Notes under the pieces: model-generated | Told to the model about the DNA's origin: nothing | Seen by the model: the letters and a program-made list of their open reading frames with translations, nothing else | Databases searched by the model: none | Program-made: the position numbers and the translations under genes | Shown: positions 1-4,882 of the stretch, in pieces | How positions within the stretch are numbered: position 1 is the stretch's first letter | How the letters are laid out: each line of letters begins with the position of its first letter | Source of the DNA: an uncultured Eubacteriales bacterium | Lineage (GTDB): Bacteria > Bacillota > Clostridia > Oscillospirales > CAG-272 | Reading direction: 5' to 3' | Assembly (NCBI GenBank): GCA_934486825.1 | Contig: CAKSQF010000035.1 | Coordinates: 1 to 6,997 of the forward strand | DNA length: 6,997 nucleotides

Positions 1-36
1 CCCACCAAGTGTTACGGTCTAAAAAGATGCCGTACC

Positions 37-73
37 GAAAAGCCTTGAGAAATCAAGGCTTTTCGCATTTTTT
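37..73 (+). terminator. Rho-independent terminator 1
   Basis: A perfect 12-bp stem (37-48 with 53-64) is closed by a GAAA tetraloop and followed by a six-T run at 68-73. It probably ends an upstream transcript. One open frame entering from the left edge stops with TAA at 20-22, about 14 bases before the stem, so that stop may be the end of an upstream gene, but too little of it is present to identify. Confidence 0.8.
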
Positions 74-107
74 ACCGCTATATTTTATAGTGAATTTTTA
101 TAGATGC

Positions 108-140
108 CAACGACCCACAAGGTGGATTCGAACCATCGAA
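108..140 (-). other. tRNA T-arm-like fragment (possible tRNA 3'-end remnant or attachment-site relic)
   Basis: Read on the minus strand, 124-134 gives GGTTCGAATCC, the classic T-loop and flanking stem bases of a tRNA, inside a nearly paired stem (GATGG/CCACC, one mismatch). No D-arm, anticodon arm or acceptor partner is visible beyond it, because that space is occupied by the hairpin at 151-189. It is therefore at most a fragment, not a working tRNA. Such fragments can mark tRNA-targeted insertion sites or be repeated intergenic sequence. The reading is tentative. Confidence 0.25.
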
Positions 141-150
141 ATAGATAATC

Positions 151-194
151 AGGGCAGAATCAGCGATTTTTATTCGCTGATTCTGCCCTTTTTT
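151..194 (+). terminator. Rho-independent terminator 2
   Basis: A perfect 16-bp stem (151-166 with 174-189) has a 7-base loop and is followed by a T-run at 189-194. It is very stable. It lies downstream of terminator 1 with no gene between them, so it may be a repeated intergenic element or insulate the operon that follows. Confidence 0.8.
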
Positions 195-226
195 CGTATC
201 CAAAAATATTAAATATTTATGTCTTC

Positions 227-264
227 AAGCGGATGCAGTGAGCAATCATTGCATCCGCTTTTTT
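227..264 (+). terminator. Rho-independent terminator 3
   Basis: An 11-bp perfect stem (227-237 with 250-260) has a 12-base loop and a T-run at 259-264. It is the third terminator-like hairpin in 230 bases and the last before the gene block. I could not find a convincing -35/-10 pair between it and the first start codon. Confidence 0.7.
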
Positions 265-311
265 ATTTTTGCTTAATATCTTAGAAGATAAAACACAACG
301 AAAAGGAGTTG

Positions 312-377
312 ATGAAAAATATGATTGTGGTGCAGCTCAGCAATTTAAAACAAAATTCAGGAGGTAAAGAAAGATGA
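312..377 (+). CDS. Possible 21-codon leader ORF overlapping the DUF4314 gene
   Basis: The frame runs from ATG 312 (or ATG 321, M4) to TGA 375-377 and overlaps the next gene's ATG in an ATGA junction. An AAAAGGAG stretch at 301-308 lies upstream: its spacing is only 3 bases to ATG 312 but 12 to ATG 321, so the start is uncertain. The peptide begins MKNMIVVQLSNL and ends GGKER. The GGK part is encoded by the next gene's own Shine-Dalgarno (AGGAGGT at 360-366), so translating this ORF would place ribosomes across that site. It may be a coupling leader peptide or a chance ORF; no function can be assigned to the peptide. Confidence 0.35.
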   Translation: MKNMIVVQLSNLKQNSGGKER

Positions 378-670
378 ATGATTGGGAACGATTACACAGA
401 CAGGCTGAGAGATATAAACAGTCATATCCCCCGGGAACAAGAGTGATGCTGCTTAATATGAACGACCCATATTCTCCTGTTGAAAGCGGTATGCGCGGAA
501 CGGTTCAGAGTGTGGATGATATCGGTCAACTCCTAATGAAATGGGATAATGGCAGAGCGCTTGCGCTGATCCCCGGCGAAGACTCATTCCGTCGATTGAC
601 ACAGGAAGAAATCGACCGGGAGTTACAGGAACAAGCTCAGGAACAGACTATTAGTGAACAATCTATGTAA
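374..670 (+). CDS. DUF4314 domain protein
   Basis: This 98-aa protein is cytoplasmic, with no signal peptide or membrane segment. Residues about 19-75 carry the pattern I associate with DUF4314: PPGTRVMLLNMNDP, then GMRGTVQSVDDIGQLLMKWD and the ending IPGEDSFRRL. The alternating strands, the G-x-GTV turn and the W-D-N-G segment suggest a small SH3-like barrel (inference). DUF4314 proteins are common cargo of gut Firmicute conjugative elements and have no established function known to me. The C-terminal tail (76-98) is Glu/Gln-rich, probably disordered, and ends EQSM. The start is supported by AGGAGGT at 360-366, 7 bases upstream. It overlaps the preceding small ORF by ATGA and lies 36 bases before the methylase gene. 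Confidence 0.85.
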   Translation: MNDWERLHRQAERYKQSYPPGTRVMLLNMNDPYSPVESGMRGTVQSVDDIGQLLMKWDNGRALALIPGEDSFRRLTQEEIDRELQEQAQEQTISEQSM

Positions 671-706
671 ATGTGAGGTGAAGCAGAAAAACAGGACGGA
701 TGCCCT

Positions 707-1816
707 ATGGCAATCCCATTCATTGATTTGTGTTCGGGTATCGGCGGCTTTCATTCCGGACTCGTAAATACAGGTCATTACAGATGCGTCGGTCATGCAG
801 AAATTGATAAGAACGCAGAAAAAGCGTATAACGCCATTTACGGAGAAGAAGGAGGTTTGAATTATGGCGATTTGCGAACAATCAATCCAAGGGAACTCCC
901 CCACTTCGACCTGCTTTGCGGCGGATTTCCTTGCCAAAGCTTCTCGGTTGCAGGACGGCGTCTCGGTTTCCGAGATACAAGAGGCACTGTCTTCTTTGAA
1001 ATTGCCCGAATCCTTGCAGAAAAACGGCCTCCGTTTTTACTCTTGGAGAATGTCCTCGGTCTGTTATCGCATGACAGCGGCCGGACGCTTAATACCATCT
1101 TCTCCGCGCTTGTTGAAATGGGGTATAATCTCGAATGGATGGTGCTTAACAGCAAATACTTCGGAGTCCCCCAACAGCGAAGACGGCTGTATATTGTCGG
1201 ATATCTTGATCCGAGATGTGCCGGAAAAGTATTTCCTTTCAGCGGCGGCAATGCGAAAAATCTTAAGCAACTTATCCCGGGACCACAGGGTCAAAGAGTC
1301 TACGAAACAGACGGAATAGCCTGTACGCAGTGTGCAGGCTCAGGCGGTTGGGGCGGCAAAACCGGATTGTATTTTATCGATATGAACGCCGATCCGGTCA
1401 TTACCGATGTTGCCCGATGCATAACCGCAAGACAGGATTCCGGAGTAAGCAATCACAGAGGCGAACACTCTGCGGTTCTTATCGAAGATGCGCCGAGAGC
1501 AATACTGACACCCGACAGAGAAACTGTTCGTCAGCAGGGTCGCCGTATGAAAGAGCCGAATGAAGCCATGTTCACGATAACCGCACAGGATAAGCATGGA
1601 ATTTACCATAAAGGAAGAATCCGCAAACTTATGCCTATCGAATGTTGGCGGTTGCAAGGTTTCACGGACGAACAATTCTATAAAGCACAGGCAACCGGTC
1701 TGAAAGACGGTCACCTATATAAAATGGCAGGTAACGCAGTCAGCGTATCTGTCATTTCTGCTATCGGGCAGAGACTATATGAAATAAACCACGAATTTGG
1801 AATTGTAAAGGAGTAG
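707..1816 (+). CDS. DNA (cytosine-5-)-methyltransferase, orphan
   Basis: This 369-aa enzyme transfers a methyl group from S-adenosylmethionine to C5 of cytosine in a specific DNA site. The motifs run in standard order: motif I FIDLCSGIGGF (5-15), motif IV GGFPCQSFS with catalytic Cys76, motif VI ENV (114-116), motif VIII QQRRRLYIVGY (156-166), a variable target-recognition region (about 167-305), motif IX RKLMPIECWRLQGF (306-319) and motif X GNAVSVSV (from 342). All key residues are present and the length is normal, so it should be active. The recognition site cannot be read from sequence. ATG 707 is the only reasonable start; AGGA at 693-696 is a modest ribosome site. No endonuclease gene is next to it, so it is an orphan methylase, as is common on phages and conjugative elements where it protects incoming DNA. 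A second long frame lies inside it at 864-1319. Confidence 0.95.
   Translation: MAIPFIDLCSGIGGFHSGLVNTGHYRCVGHAEIDKNAEKAYNAIYGEEGGLNYGDLRTINPRELPHFDLLCGGFPCQSFSVAGRRLGFRDTRGTVFFEIARILAEKRPPFLLLENVLGLLSHDSGRTLNTIFSALVEMGYNLEWMVLNSKYFGVPQQRRRLYIVGYLDPRCAGKVFPFSGGNAKNLKQLIPGPQGQRVYETDGIACTQCAGSGGWGGKTGLYFIDMNADPVITDVARCITARQDSGVSNHRGEHSAVLIEDAPRAILTPDRETVRQQGRRMKEPNEAMFTITAQDKHGIYHKGRIRKLMPIECWRLQGFTDEQFYKAQATGLKDGHLYKMAGNAVSVSVISAIGQRLYEINHEFGIVKE
849..856 (+). promoter_or_regulatory. Perfect internal Shine-Dalgarno inside the C5 methylase gene
   Basis: AAGGAGGT at 849-856 sits 7 bases before ATG 864, which opens a 151-codon frame in the +1 phase relative to the methylase. In the methylase frame it forms part of the codons for Glu-Glu-Gly-Gly, so chance is possible. 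Both strength and spacing are better than those of the methylase's own ribosome site. Confidence 0.5.
864..1319 (+). CDS. Candidate overlapping gene nested out of frame in the C5 methylase
   Basis: A 151-aa frame starts at ATG 864 and ends at TAG 1317-1319, wholly inside the methylase gene (over its residues about 53-204) and shifted +1. It has a perfect AAGGAGGT 7 bases upstream. Residues about 84-127 read LKWGIISNGWCLTANTSESP, then LSDIL (111-115) and EKYFLSAA (121-128). The pattern SGM..G.CLT..TSE.PN...SLSDIL...P.KYFLS is one I recall from free-standing phage proteins that themselves look like the +1 frame of methylase motif VIII. That is memory, not a search result. No enzyme motif, signal peptide or membrane segment is visible. 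Against it: two antisense frames are also open here, so the lack of stops alone is weak evidence. It could be a real overprinted gene or a by-product of methylase motif conservation. Confidence 0.4.
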   Translation: MAICEQSIQGNSPTSTCFAADFLAKASRLQDGVSVSEIQEALSSLKLPESLQKNGLRFYSWRMSSVCYRMTAAGRLIPSSPRLLKWGIISNGWCLTANTSESPNSEDGCILSDILIRDVPEKYFLSAAAMRKILSNLSRDHRVKESTKQTE

Positions 1817-1821
1817 CCATT

Positions 1822-2523
1822 ATGCCTAACCATATTATAAACACTATCCGGTTGACGGGAGATCGGGAGAAAATATGTGAACTGCTCGAATCGGTAAAGG
1901 ATAACAGATTCGGAATCGGCTCTCTTGATTTCAACAAAGTCATTCCCATGCCGGAAAGTTTGCAGATTGAAACGAGTTCCTCTATGGAACGAGGATTAAA
2001 AGCTTACAAAGAGTTTGTCGACATCTGCACTTTTGATGGCGCAAATAAGGATATGGACTTACTTAATATCCCGGAAGACAAAGAAAACATCTTTCTTCGT
2101 ATGCGCAAAGATGTCAAGAGAGAAGACTGGGAACTCGGCCGTCAGGCTTTCCGCAACGAAGTAATGTACGGCGCGCCAAGTTGGTACGACTGGTCAATAA
2201 AGAATTGGGGAACAAAGTGGAACTCCTATGGCTATGACAACCTTGACCGTTCGGACATTGCTGAAAATCCCGCATTTTCGTTTTACACTGCTTGGAGCGC
2301 TCCCCACCCCATTATCGAAAAACTTGCGGAAAGATATCCCGAGGTTTCTTTTGAACATGAATGGGCAGATGAAGACATCGGAATGAACTGCGGCAGGAAA
2401 ACCTATGAACACGGCGAGTGTACCGACACTTACTACCCCGAAGCAAAAGAAGCGGAACTATTCGCAAATAACCTTTGGGGATACGAAACCGATACTGAAA
2501 TGACGGAGGAACAAACATTATGA
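1822..2523 (+). CDS. YubB/Api92-like ferredoxin-fold domain protein (DUF1281-type)
   Basis: This 233-aa, probably cytoplasmic protein has the features of the YubB ferredoxin-like (Api92/DUF1281) family of plasmid, phage and conjugative-element proteins. These are the opening strand NHIINTIRLTG (3-13), FNKVIPMPESL, the aromatic block WYDWSIKNWGTKW (121-133), and FYTAWSAPHPIIEKLAERYP (from 154) followed by FEHEWADEDIGMNCG. The family's biochemical role is not established. The acidic C-terminal tail is probably flexible. ATG 1822 follows AAAGGAG at 1807-1813, which overlaps the methylase stop codon, so the two genes are very likely on one message and translationally linked. Its TGA overlaps the next gene's ATG (ATGA at 2520-2523). 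Confidence 0.85.
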   Translation: MPNHIINTIRLTGDREKICELLESVKDNRFGIGSLDFNKVIPMPESLQIETSSSMERGLKAYKEFVDICTFDGANKDMDLLNIPEDKENIFLRMRKDVKREDWELGRQAFRNEVMYGAPSWYDWSIKNWGTKWNSYGYDNLDRSDIAENPAFSFYTAWSAPHPIIEKLAERYPEVSFEHEWADEDIGMNCGRKTYEHGECTDTYYPEAKEAELFANNLWGYETDTEMTEEQTL

Positions 2524-3107
2524 GCATTAAGAAAATCGATAAGAATGAACTCCGTGGGTATGAAGGAAAAGAAGGTCTTATCCTTCAGGGATGCGGCGGG
2601 AATCCACAGGAGTGGGTTGACGGAATCAATGACCTTTTTACCAAAGAGGGAATCCTTCTCGACGGGACAAAATTCGGTGACGACAACTGTGCCGTCTTTG
2701 AAAATAACGGATTGACTTGTCTGCTCTATGAGTTTAACGATGATACGAAAGTTGATATCGGTAAACTTGCCATGTGGCGAATCGGAACTCATTCGGATTT
2801 AGGCGGAACCTGGCTGTCTGATTATGTTGAAAATAAGTTGGGCGGATTCAGTCTTACAGGAACAAAGAAACCCGACTGCCCGCTTATCGGACAGAACGGT
2901 AACATCTTCAACCTTATGGGGATTGCCGCAAAAACGCTACGGCATAATGGGCTTGCAGAGCAATCAAAGGAAATGACCAGGCGCATTACAGATACCGCGC
3001 AGAGTTATGACGAGGCACTCGGTATTATAGGCAAGTATGTCAATATAACCTCGGTTGATGATTGTAGCGAGGATATGGATGCCGGAATGGAGATGCACTA
3101 TGATTGA
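2520..3107 (+). CDS. Conserved mobile-element protein of unknown function, two-part architecture
   Basis: I cannot place this 195-aa protein in a named family, although segments look like ones common in gut Firmicute conjugative elements. Residues about 18-110 form one unit (EGLILQGCGGNPQEWVDGIN, GILLDGTKFGDDNCAVFE, LAMWRIGTHSDLGGTWLSDY). Residues about 118-177 form a second, mainly helical one (PDCPLIGQNGNIFNLMGIAA, then SYDEALGIIGKYVNITS). There is no signal peptide or membrane segment; Cys24, 57, 67 and 120 are scattered rather than a clear metal site. ATG 2520 has GGAGGA at 2505-2510 and overlaps the YubB-like gene by four bases; the 3' end overlaps the next gene by eight. This placement points to co-translation with the YubB-like protein. 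Confidence 0.85.
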   Translation: MSIKKIDKNELRGYEGKEGLILQGCGGNPQEWVDGINDLFTKEGILLDGTKFGDDNCAVFENNGLTCLLYEFNDDTKVDIGKLAMWRIGTHSDLGGTWLSDYVENKLGGFSLTGTKKPDCPLIGQNGNIFNLMGIAAKTLRHNGLAEQSKEMTRRITDTAQSYDEALGIIGKYVNITSVDDCSEDMDAGMEMHYD

Positions 3108-3252
3108 AATGCTGTTTTTCCTCATAGGAATGGTACTCGGCGGACTTGTTTCCTTTGTTATCCTCTGCTGCTTCCAACTTCATAGGATTAACCGATATGA
3201 AGCACAACTGCAGAGATTAAAAGCGCAGCTCTCAGCGCGGGACATAAACTAA
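3100..3252 (+). CDS. Small single-pass membrane protein (DUF3789-like)
   Basis: This 50-aa protein is dominated by one hydrophobic helix (about residues 4-24: MLFFLIGMVLGGLVSFVILC). A basic, amphipathic tail (HRINRYEAQLQRLKAQL) follows and could form a short coiled coil on the cytoplasmic side. ATG 3100 is preferred to an upstream in-frame ATG (3055) because GGAG at 3089-3092 sits 7 bases before it and the extension would lie inside the previous gene. It overlaps that gene by 8 bases. Size, glycine-rich helix and context resemble the DUF3789 proteins of conjugative elements, whose role is unknown. The assignment is tentative, but the ORF itself is well supported. Confidence 0.7.
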   Translation: MIEMLFFLIGMVLGGLVSFVILCCFQLHRINRYEAQLQRLKAQLSARDIN

Positions 3253-3271
3253 ATAAAAATAAATGAAATTG

Positions 3272-3311
3272 AGGCCGTTTGCGTGTGTAAACACAAGAAC
3301 GGTCTGTTTTT
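3272..3311 (+). terminator. Terminator-like hairpin between the two gene blocks
   Basis: Bases 3272-3279 pair with 3298-3305 (8 bp, one G-U). An inner TGTG-TAAA-CACA stem (3284-3295) caps the structure and five Ts follow at 3307-3311. It could end the first block's transcript or act as a leaky attenuator, since no clear promoter lies between it and the next gene. Confidence 0.6.
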
Positions 3312-3327
3312 GTATTATAACGCAACT

Positions 3328-3344
3328 GCCTCCCGAAAGGAGGT
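3328..3344 (+). promoter_or_regulatory. Hairpin sequestering the ribosome binding site of the adenine methylase gene
   Basis: CCTCC at 3329-3333 pairs perfectly with GGAGG at 3339-3343 across a CGAAA loop, and a G-U pair at 3328/3344 can extend it. The 3' arm is the Shine-Dalgarno of the methylase gene (AAAGGAGGT 3336-3344, 8 bases before TTG 3353). When folded, the messenger would hide its own ribosome site, so initiation may depend on temperature, a bound factor or upstream translation. The pairing is seen in the sequence; the regulatory role is inference. Confidence 0.6.
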
Positions 3345-3352
3345 CGGTTATA

Positions 3353-4279
3353 TTGTCCGGTTCTGTAAGTCCACTGCCGTGGACAGGAAGCAAAGGCTGT
3401 ATTTACACAACAATTGACGCTTTTATGCCGCCCCACAAGACTTATGTGGAAGCGTGTATGGGAAGTGCTGAAGTATTTCTGAGAAAAAAGCCCGTTGAAA
3501 GAGAAATTATCAATGATTACAACGGCGATTTGGTGAAATTCTTTCGTGTATTACAGCAAAATGAGAAGCTTGCTTATCTATTGGGCCGTCTTTATCTGTC
3601 TTTCAATTCTGAAGAACTATTCAAAATAAATAAGGCAATGCTCGCCGATGTACCGAATATTCTTGATGATTTAACAGAAACCTCGGTCACAGTGGAAAAA
3701 GCCGAATGGTCGGATATCGAGAAAGCTGTCGCTTTCTTCGAAAATCAGATATTCAGCTTCTCATCCACCGGAAAAACCTTTGCCATTGCAAAAAAGGACA
3801 TGACCAAACGCTTTGGCAGACTTGTTACCGCCTGCAGCAGACTCAGAAATGCCGTTATCATGCACAGGGACTATAAGGACTGTATTTCTTATGCTGCAGG
3901 CAAAGACACTTTTATTTTGCTTGACCCTCCGTACAAGGGTACGGAAAAGTACTATCAGAAAGCCAACTTCGGCAGTGACGAACACGCAAAGCTGTTTAAA
4001 TTTATGTATGGCATTCATGAGAAGTATGAGGGTAATTGCAAATTCATTATTACCTACAATAACGATCCGTATATTTGCAGTCTCGCTGAAAAATACGGGT
4101 TTGATACTTTTGTGAAAGAACGACTGCACAATATGCTTCAAAGCACAAAACCGGGCGAAATGTTCGAAGAACTGCTCATTGGTAATTATGATTTGAAAAA
4201 GCAGGCAGAAGAAAACAATCATTGCATCATGAAAGAAGCACAGCAATTAACGCTTTTCGATTTTCAGTACGATTATTAA
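3353..4279 (+). CDS. Dam-family DNA adenine methyltransferase (N6-adenine)
   Basis: This 308-aa enzyme transfers a methyl group from S-adenosylmethionine to N6 of adenine in DNA. It has the class D12/alpha order: PWTGSKG (9-15), the AdoMet-binding YVEACMGSAEVFLRKKP (31-47) with IINDYNGDL after it, a helical target-recognition region, the catalytic motif FILLDPPYKGTEKYY with DPPY at 191-194, and the C-terminal EMFEELLIGNY typical of the family. The specificity (often GATC in Dam relatives) cannot be read from the protein. TTG 3353 is chosen over ATG 3263 because of the strong AAAGGAGGT at 3336-3344, and because the extra 30 residues encoded upstream come from the hairpin leader and look unlike protein. 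No restriction enzyme is adjacent. The C-terminus carries QLTLF (298-302), resembling a sliding-clamp-binding motif. Confidence 0.92.
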   Translation: MSGSVSPLPWTGSKGCIYTTIDAFMPPHKTYVEACMGSAEVFLRKKPVEREIINDYNGDLVKFFRVLQQNEKLAYLLGRLYLSFNSEELFKINKAMLADVPNILDDLTETSVTVEKAEWSDIEKAVAFFENQIFSFSSTGKTFAIAKKDMTKRFGRLVTACSRLRNAVIMHRDYKDCISYAAGKDTFILLDPPYKGTEKYYQKANFGSDEHAKLFKFMYGIHEKYEGNCKFIITYNNDPYICSLAEKYGFDTFVKERLHNMLQSTKPGEMFEELLIGNYDLKKQAEENNHCIMKEAQQLTLFDFQYDY

Positions 4280-4289
4280 GGAGAAGAAA

Positions 4290-4529
4290 ATGGAGTACAA
4301 AACAGAATTCACAATTTTACTGCCGGAAAAACTGACAACCGCGCTTGACATTGATGAGGACACTCTGTTTGAGACATATTTTGACGACGGGAAAATCAAG
4401 GTCAGAGTTATCGATGAGAGCGAATTCGAAGATGAACTCAGCAACTGCGATTTGACCGATAACGACAAAGAGTGTGCAGAGTGTCCCAACTATTGTCGCA
4501 GTTGCGGCAGGTGCTTATTTGAGTCTTAA
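4290..4529 (+). CDS. Small acidic protein with a C-terminal cysteine cluster
   Basis: This 79-aa protein is not a family I can name. The N-terminal half (YKTEFTILLPEKLTTALDID, then GKIKVRVIDES) resembles a degenerate swapped-hairpin AbrB-like fold, which would match the next gene. The C-terminus contains C62-x2-C65-x3-C69-x2-C72-x2-C75, with Cys53 before it, suggesting a zinc or iron-sulfur site or redox-active thiols. ATG 4290 follows AAGGAG (4278-4283), which overlaps the stop of the adenine methylase gene, so the two are probably co-translated. It is strongly acidic outside the cluster, so direct DNA binding is doubtful; a partner-binding role with the neighbouring AbrB-like protein is possible but speculative. 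Confidence 0.75.
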   Translation: MEYKTEFTILLPEKLTTALDIDEDTLFETYFDDGKIKVRVIDESEFEDELSNCDLTDNDKECAECPNYCRSCGRCLFES

Positions 4530-4544
4530 AGGAGAGTGATATTG

Positions 4545-4850
4545 ATGAATAGAAAGATTGTCAGAGTCCTCGGCAAACGAGGACGAATTACAATTCCGTA
4601 TGAAATAAGAGTCCGCAATAAAATCGGCTATAATGATATTCTTTCTTTCGAGGAAAAGGATAAAAACACCATTATAGTCCGCAAAGAAAAATTGTGCGGT
4701 GGGTGTACTCCCGAGTGCTTTGACGAAGAAAACTCAATTCCCATTGAAGACTTTATCGACAGCCTCACACCGGAGCAGCAGCGCCGTGCAACAATTTATC
4801 TTAATTTACTGTGGGCGCAGAAAGAGAGTGCGTCTGTTGGCAGAACATAA
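4545..4850 (+). CDS. AbrB/MazE/SpoVT-family DNA-binding protein with Cys motif
   Basis: This 101-aa protein starts with a clear AbrB-type swapped-hairpin DNA-binding domain: IVRVLGKRGRITIPYEIR (5-22), GYNDILSFEEKD (28-39), NTIIVRKEK (41-49). Members dimerise and regulate transcription, acting as transition-state regulators or as toxin-antitoxin antitoxins; no toxin gene is recognisable beside it. The domain is followed by C51-x2-C54-x3-C58, echoing part of the preceding protein's cluster, and a helical C-terminus (FIDSLTPEQQRRATIYLNLL). ATG 4545 has AAAGGAG (4528-4534) at 10 bases; the earlier in-frame GTG 4536 is too close to that site to be used and TTG 4542 is less likely. It is probably a local regulator of the element (inference). 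Confidence 0.85.
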   Translation: MNRKIVRVLGKRGRITIPYEIRVRNKIGYNDILSFEEKDKNTIIVRKEKLCGGCTPECFDEENSIPIEDFIDSLTPEQQRRATIYLNLLWAQKESASVGRT

Positions 4851-4882
4851 ACCACTGTATATCACGGCGAAAGGAGTATAAG

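Noticed and set aside
9..212. 67-codon + strand ORF with GTG start at the left edge
   Set aside because: It runs through two strong terminator hairpins and the tRNA-like fragment, has no ribosome site, and the peptide looks like translated intergenic DNA.
265..311. Promoter for the first gene block
   Set aside because: TTGCTT (269-274) and GATAAA (287-292) are only 12 bases apart; no acceptable -35/-10 pair could be defended.
862..1251. 129-codon antisense ORF (and 1064-1294) opposite the C5 methylase
   Set aside because: No ribosome binding site and no recognisable motifs; open because of methylase codon use. It also cautions that openness alone does not prove the nested + strand frame.
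1330..1563. 77-codon + strand ORF in the third frame of the methylase
   Set aside because: Arg/Cys-rich shadow composition, no ribosome site, and no match to anything I know.
3263..3352. 30-residue N-terminal extension of the adenine methylase from ATG 3263
   Set aside because: It spans the terminator hairpin and the SD hairpin, lacks a ribosome site, and a strong AAAGGAGGT points to TTG 3353.
3813..4115. 100-codon + strand ORF inside the adenine methylase
   Set aside because: No Shine-Dalgarno at the start and shadow-like composition, unlike the nested frame at 864.
4811..4882. N-terminal extension of the YodL-DUF3846 protein
   Set aside because: It would overlap the AbrB-like gene, and the clear AAAGGAG lies before ATG 4883.
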